From contig CP136066.1 of the NCBI GenBank assembly GCA_032622095.1, forward strand, positions 174,901,164 through 174,965,163: DNA of 64,000 bases, written 5' to 3'. The first letter of the stretch is position 1; every line of letters starts with the position of its first letter. Positions 61,401-64,000 of this stretch are shown here, piece after piece. The notes under the pieces are model-generated. The model saw only the letters and a list, made by a program, of their open reading frames with translations. It did no database searches and had not been told where the DNA came from. Made by a program: the position numbers and the translations under genes. The DNA is from Siphonodentalium dalli. Taxonomy: Eukaryota > Mollusca > Scaphopoda > Gadilida > Siphonodentaliidae.

Positions 61401-64000
61401 CTGTCTCCATACCCTTAAAACCCACTAAGGAACCCAAACTTTTGCATATCTTCTTATAATGATGCAGATCTTTCCAAAAACACTAGGAGACCTAGAAGTA
61501 TATACCTATAATGGGTCACAGGACCCAATTCCAGTTAAATATACCAATTTAACCATTAAAAAAACCAAATATTCCCCCCTGACCAGAGCCCAAAATGCCA
61601 TTCAGGTGCCCAAATAATCTTTTCCCATTGCCTCTATATATTCTAAAGTGAAATGTGGAATCATTTTCAGAATGGGTATAGTCTGAGAGATGGCTGACTC
61701 AGAAATATGTTTTCATAGGCACGGGTGCTGTATGGTTTTATCATGGGTGCTGTGGGTGTTGGGCTGTTTCCATACCCTTAAAACCCACCGAGGAGCCCAA
61801 ACTTTGTGCAAACTATTTGCATAGATGCATACCTATCCACAAACAACAAAAGTGCTGGAAGTAGTTACATATAATGGGTCATATGGCCCAATTCAAGTTA
61901 AATATACCAATTTAACTTGAATTGTCATGGGTGCTGGGCTGTCTCCATACCCTTAAAACACACTAAGGAGCCCAAACTTTGGCATATCTTCTTATAATGA
62001 TGCAGATCTTTCCAAAAACACTAGGAGACCTAGAAGTATATACCTATAATGGGTCACAGGACCCAATTCCAGTTAAATATACCAATTTAACCATTAAAAA
62101 AACCAAATATTCCCCCCTGACCAGAGCCCAAAATGCCATTCAGGTGCCCAAATCATCTTTTCCCATTGCCTCTATATATTCTAAAGTGAAATGTGGAATC
62201 ATTTTCAGAATGGGTATAATCTGAGAGATGGCTGACTCAGAAATATGTTTTCATAGGCACGGGTGCTGTATGGTTTTATCATGGGTGCTGTGGGTGTTGG
62301 GCTGTTTCCATACCCTTAAAACCCACCGAGGAGCCCAAACTTTGTGCAAACTATTTGCATAGATGCATACCTATCCACAAACAACAAAAGTGCTGGAAGT
62401 ATATACATATAATGGGTCATATGGCCCAATTCAAGTTAAATATACCAATTTAACTTGAATTGTCATGGGTGCTGGGCTGTCTCCATACCCTTAAAACACA
62501 CTAAGGAGCCCAAACTTTGGCATATCTTCTTATAATGATGCAGATCTTTCCAAAAACACTAGGAGACCTAGAAGTATATACCTATAATGGGTCACAGGAC
62601 CCAATTCCAGTTAAATATACCAATTTAACCATTAAAAAACCCAAATATTCCCCCCTGACCAGAGCCCAAAATGCCATTCAGGTGCCCAAATCATTTTTTC
62701 CCATTGCCTCTATATATTCTAAAGTGAAATGTGGAATCATTTTCAGAATGGGTATAGTCTGAGAGATGGCTGACTCAGAAATATGTTTTCACAGGCACGG
62801 GTGCTGTATGGTTTTATCATGGGTGCTGTGGGTGTTGGGCTGTTTCCATACCCTTAAAACCCACCGAGGAGCCCAAACTTTGTGCAAACTATTTGCATAG
62901 ATGCATACCTATCCACAAACAACAAAAGTGCTGGAAGTAGATACATATAATGGGTCATATGGCCCAATTCAAGTTAAATATACCAATTTAACTTGAATTG
63001 TCATGGGTGCTGGGCTGTCTCCATACCCTTAAAACCCACTAAGGAACCCAAACTTTTGCATATCTTCTTATAATGATGCAGATCTTTCCAAAAACACTAG
63101 GAGACCTAGAAGTATATACCTATAATGGGTCACAGGACCCAATTCCAGTTAAATATACCAATTTAACCATTAAAAAAACCAAATATTCCCCCCTGACCAG
63201 AGCCCAAAATGCCATTCAGGTGCCCAAATAATCTTTTCCCATTGCCTCTATATATTCTAAAGTGAAATGTGGAATCATTTTCAGAATGGGTATAGTCTGA
63301 GAGATGGCTGACTCAGAAATATGTTTTCATAGGCACGGGTGCTGTATGGTTTTATCATGGGTGCTGTGGGTGTTGGGCTGTTTCCATACCCTTAAAACCC
63401 ACCGAGGAGCCCAAACTTTGTGCAAACTATTTGCATAGATGCATACCTATCCACAAACAACAAAAGTGCTGGAAGTAGATACATATAATGGGTCATATGG
63501 CCCAATTCAAGTTAAATATACCAATTTAACTTGAATTGTCATGGGTGCTGGGCTGTCTCCATACCCTTAAAACACACTAAGGAGCCCAAACTTTGGCATA
63601 TCTTCTTATAATGATGCAGATCTTTCCAAAAACACTAGGAGACCTAGAAGTATATACCTATAATGGGTCACAGGACCCAATTCCAGTTAAATATACCAAT
63701 TTAACCATTAAAAAAACCAAATATTCCCCCCTGACCAGAGCCCAAAATGCCATTCAGGTGCCCAAATCATCTTTTCCCATTGCCTCTATATATTCTAAAG
63801 TGAAATGTGGAATCATTTTCAGAATGGGTATAATCTGAGAGATGGCTGACTCAGAAATATGTTTTCATAGGCACGGGTGCTGTATGGTTTTATCATGGGT
63901 GCTGTGGGTGTTGGGCTGTTTCCATACCCTTAAAACCCACCGAGGAGCCCAAACTTTGTGCAAACTATTTGCATAGATGCATACCTATCCACAAACAACA
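49421..64000 (-). repeat. satellite array 2 (minus orientation), about 27 units, continues off the right edge
   Basis: Near-identical 538-bp units, reverse complements of the array 1 unit. Up to about 52.3 kb, 538-bp and 547-bp units alternate (a 9-bp difference in GGGTGCTGTGGGTGTTGGG), giving a 1,085-bp dimer. Later units fall into variants by CAAATAATATT, CAAATCATTTTTT, GTATAATCTGAG and AACACACTAAGG. Trimers of 1,614 bp (two between 53.9 and 57.1 kb) are followed by dimers of 1,076 bp (58.2-61.4 kb) and mixed order after that. An open frame of 75-81 codons present in many units is lost in others and is not a gene. Confidence 0.97.

Noticed and set aside
49603-63838. Repeated open frames of 75-81 codons (QIFPKTLGDLEVYTYNGS) in array 2
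   Set aside because: They recur once per satellite unit, are broken by an in-frame TAA in many units, and have no domain or expression signal. They are a by-product of a homogenised satellite.

Overview
The window is repeat-rich eukaryotic DNA, AT-rich, with almost no recognisable host gene. The dispersed repeats (runs of GACGGACGG followed by a TGATGACAATAGCTC tail), LINEs with TGAT-type 3' tails, and many foldback elements and satellites fit a marine invertebrate. A mollusc or other lophotrochozoan is most likely; this rests on recall of such repeats, not on a search.

Layout. At 1-230 there is one convincing host-like exon on the minus strand, running off the left edge. 1,741-2,139 is a small inverted-repeat element. 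About 2,145-9,955 is a nearly full-length but decayed CR1/L2-type LINE: RNA-binding domain and zinc knuckles, SGNH esterase-like domain, a very long Asn/Cys/His-rich region, AP endonuclease, reverse transcriptase and C-terminal zinc finger. 10.0-18.7 kb is a mosaic: a candidate small exon, a Helitron-like 3' end with tandem repeats, CCATCC-type cryptic simple DNA, two copies of an unrecognised ORF family carrying a TPSRKK motif (one split by a LINE fragment), and several MITE-like hairpins.

19.24-27.64 kb and 47.52-64.0 kb (continuing off the right edge) are two arrays of one 538-bp satellite in opposite orientations. Each has higher-order repeat structure. The 20 kb between them holds first a zone of dispersed repeats (27.64-30.6 kb), then a 17-kb domain (30.6-47.5 kb) built of palindromic AT-rich units, called family F here. 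The F domain ends in inverted copies of the same sequence.

Because the F consensus is visible many times, it shows what has inserted into it: a TTAA-flanked MITE (30,897-31,375); a minus-strand LINE 3' fragment (about 35,643-39,014) that is itself split by a 2.48-kb foldback element whose arms are arrays of the palindrome CCTGATATATCAGG (36,184-38,663, 6-bp target duplication); a 1.05-kb insert ending in a hairpin (41,498-42,551, Helentron-like); and a 3.69-kb element made of inverted arrays of a 172-bp satellite with a 9-bp target duplication (42,578-46,267).

The most unusual items are the two mobile elements whose inverted repeats are satellite or minisatellite arrays, the inverted satellite arrays around a palindromic core, and the LINE's ORF1/ORF2 junction: one in-frame TGA followed 8 nt later by a perfect 9-bp stem-loop, leading into about 740 codons of unfamiliar protein.
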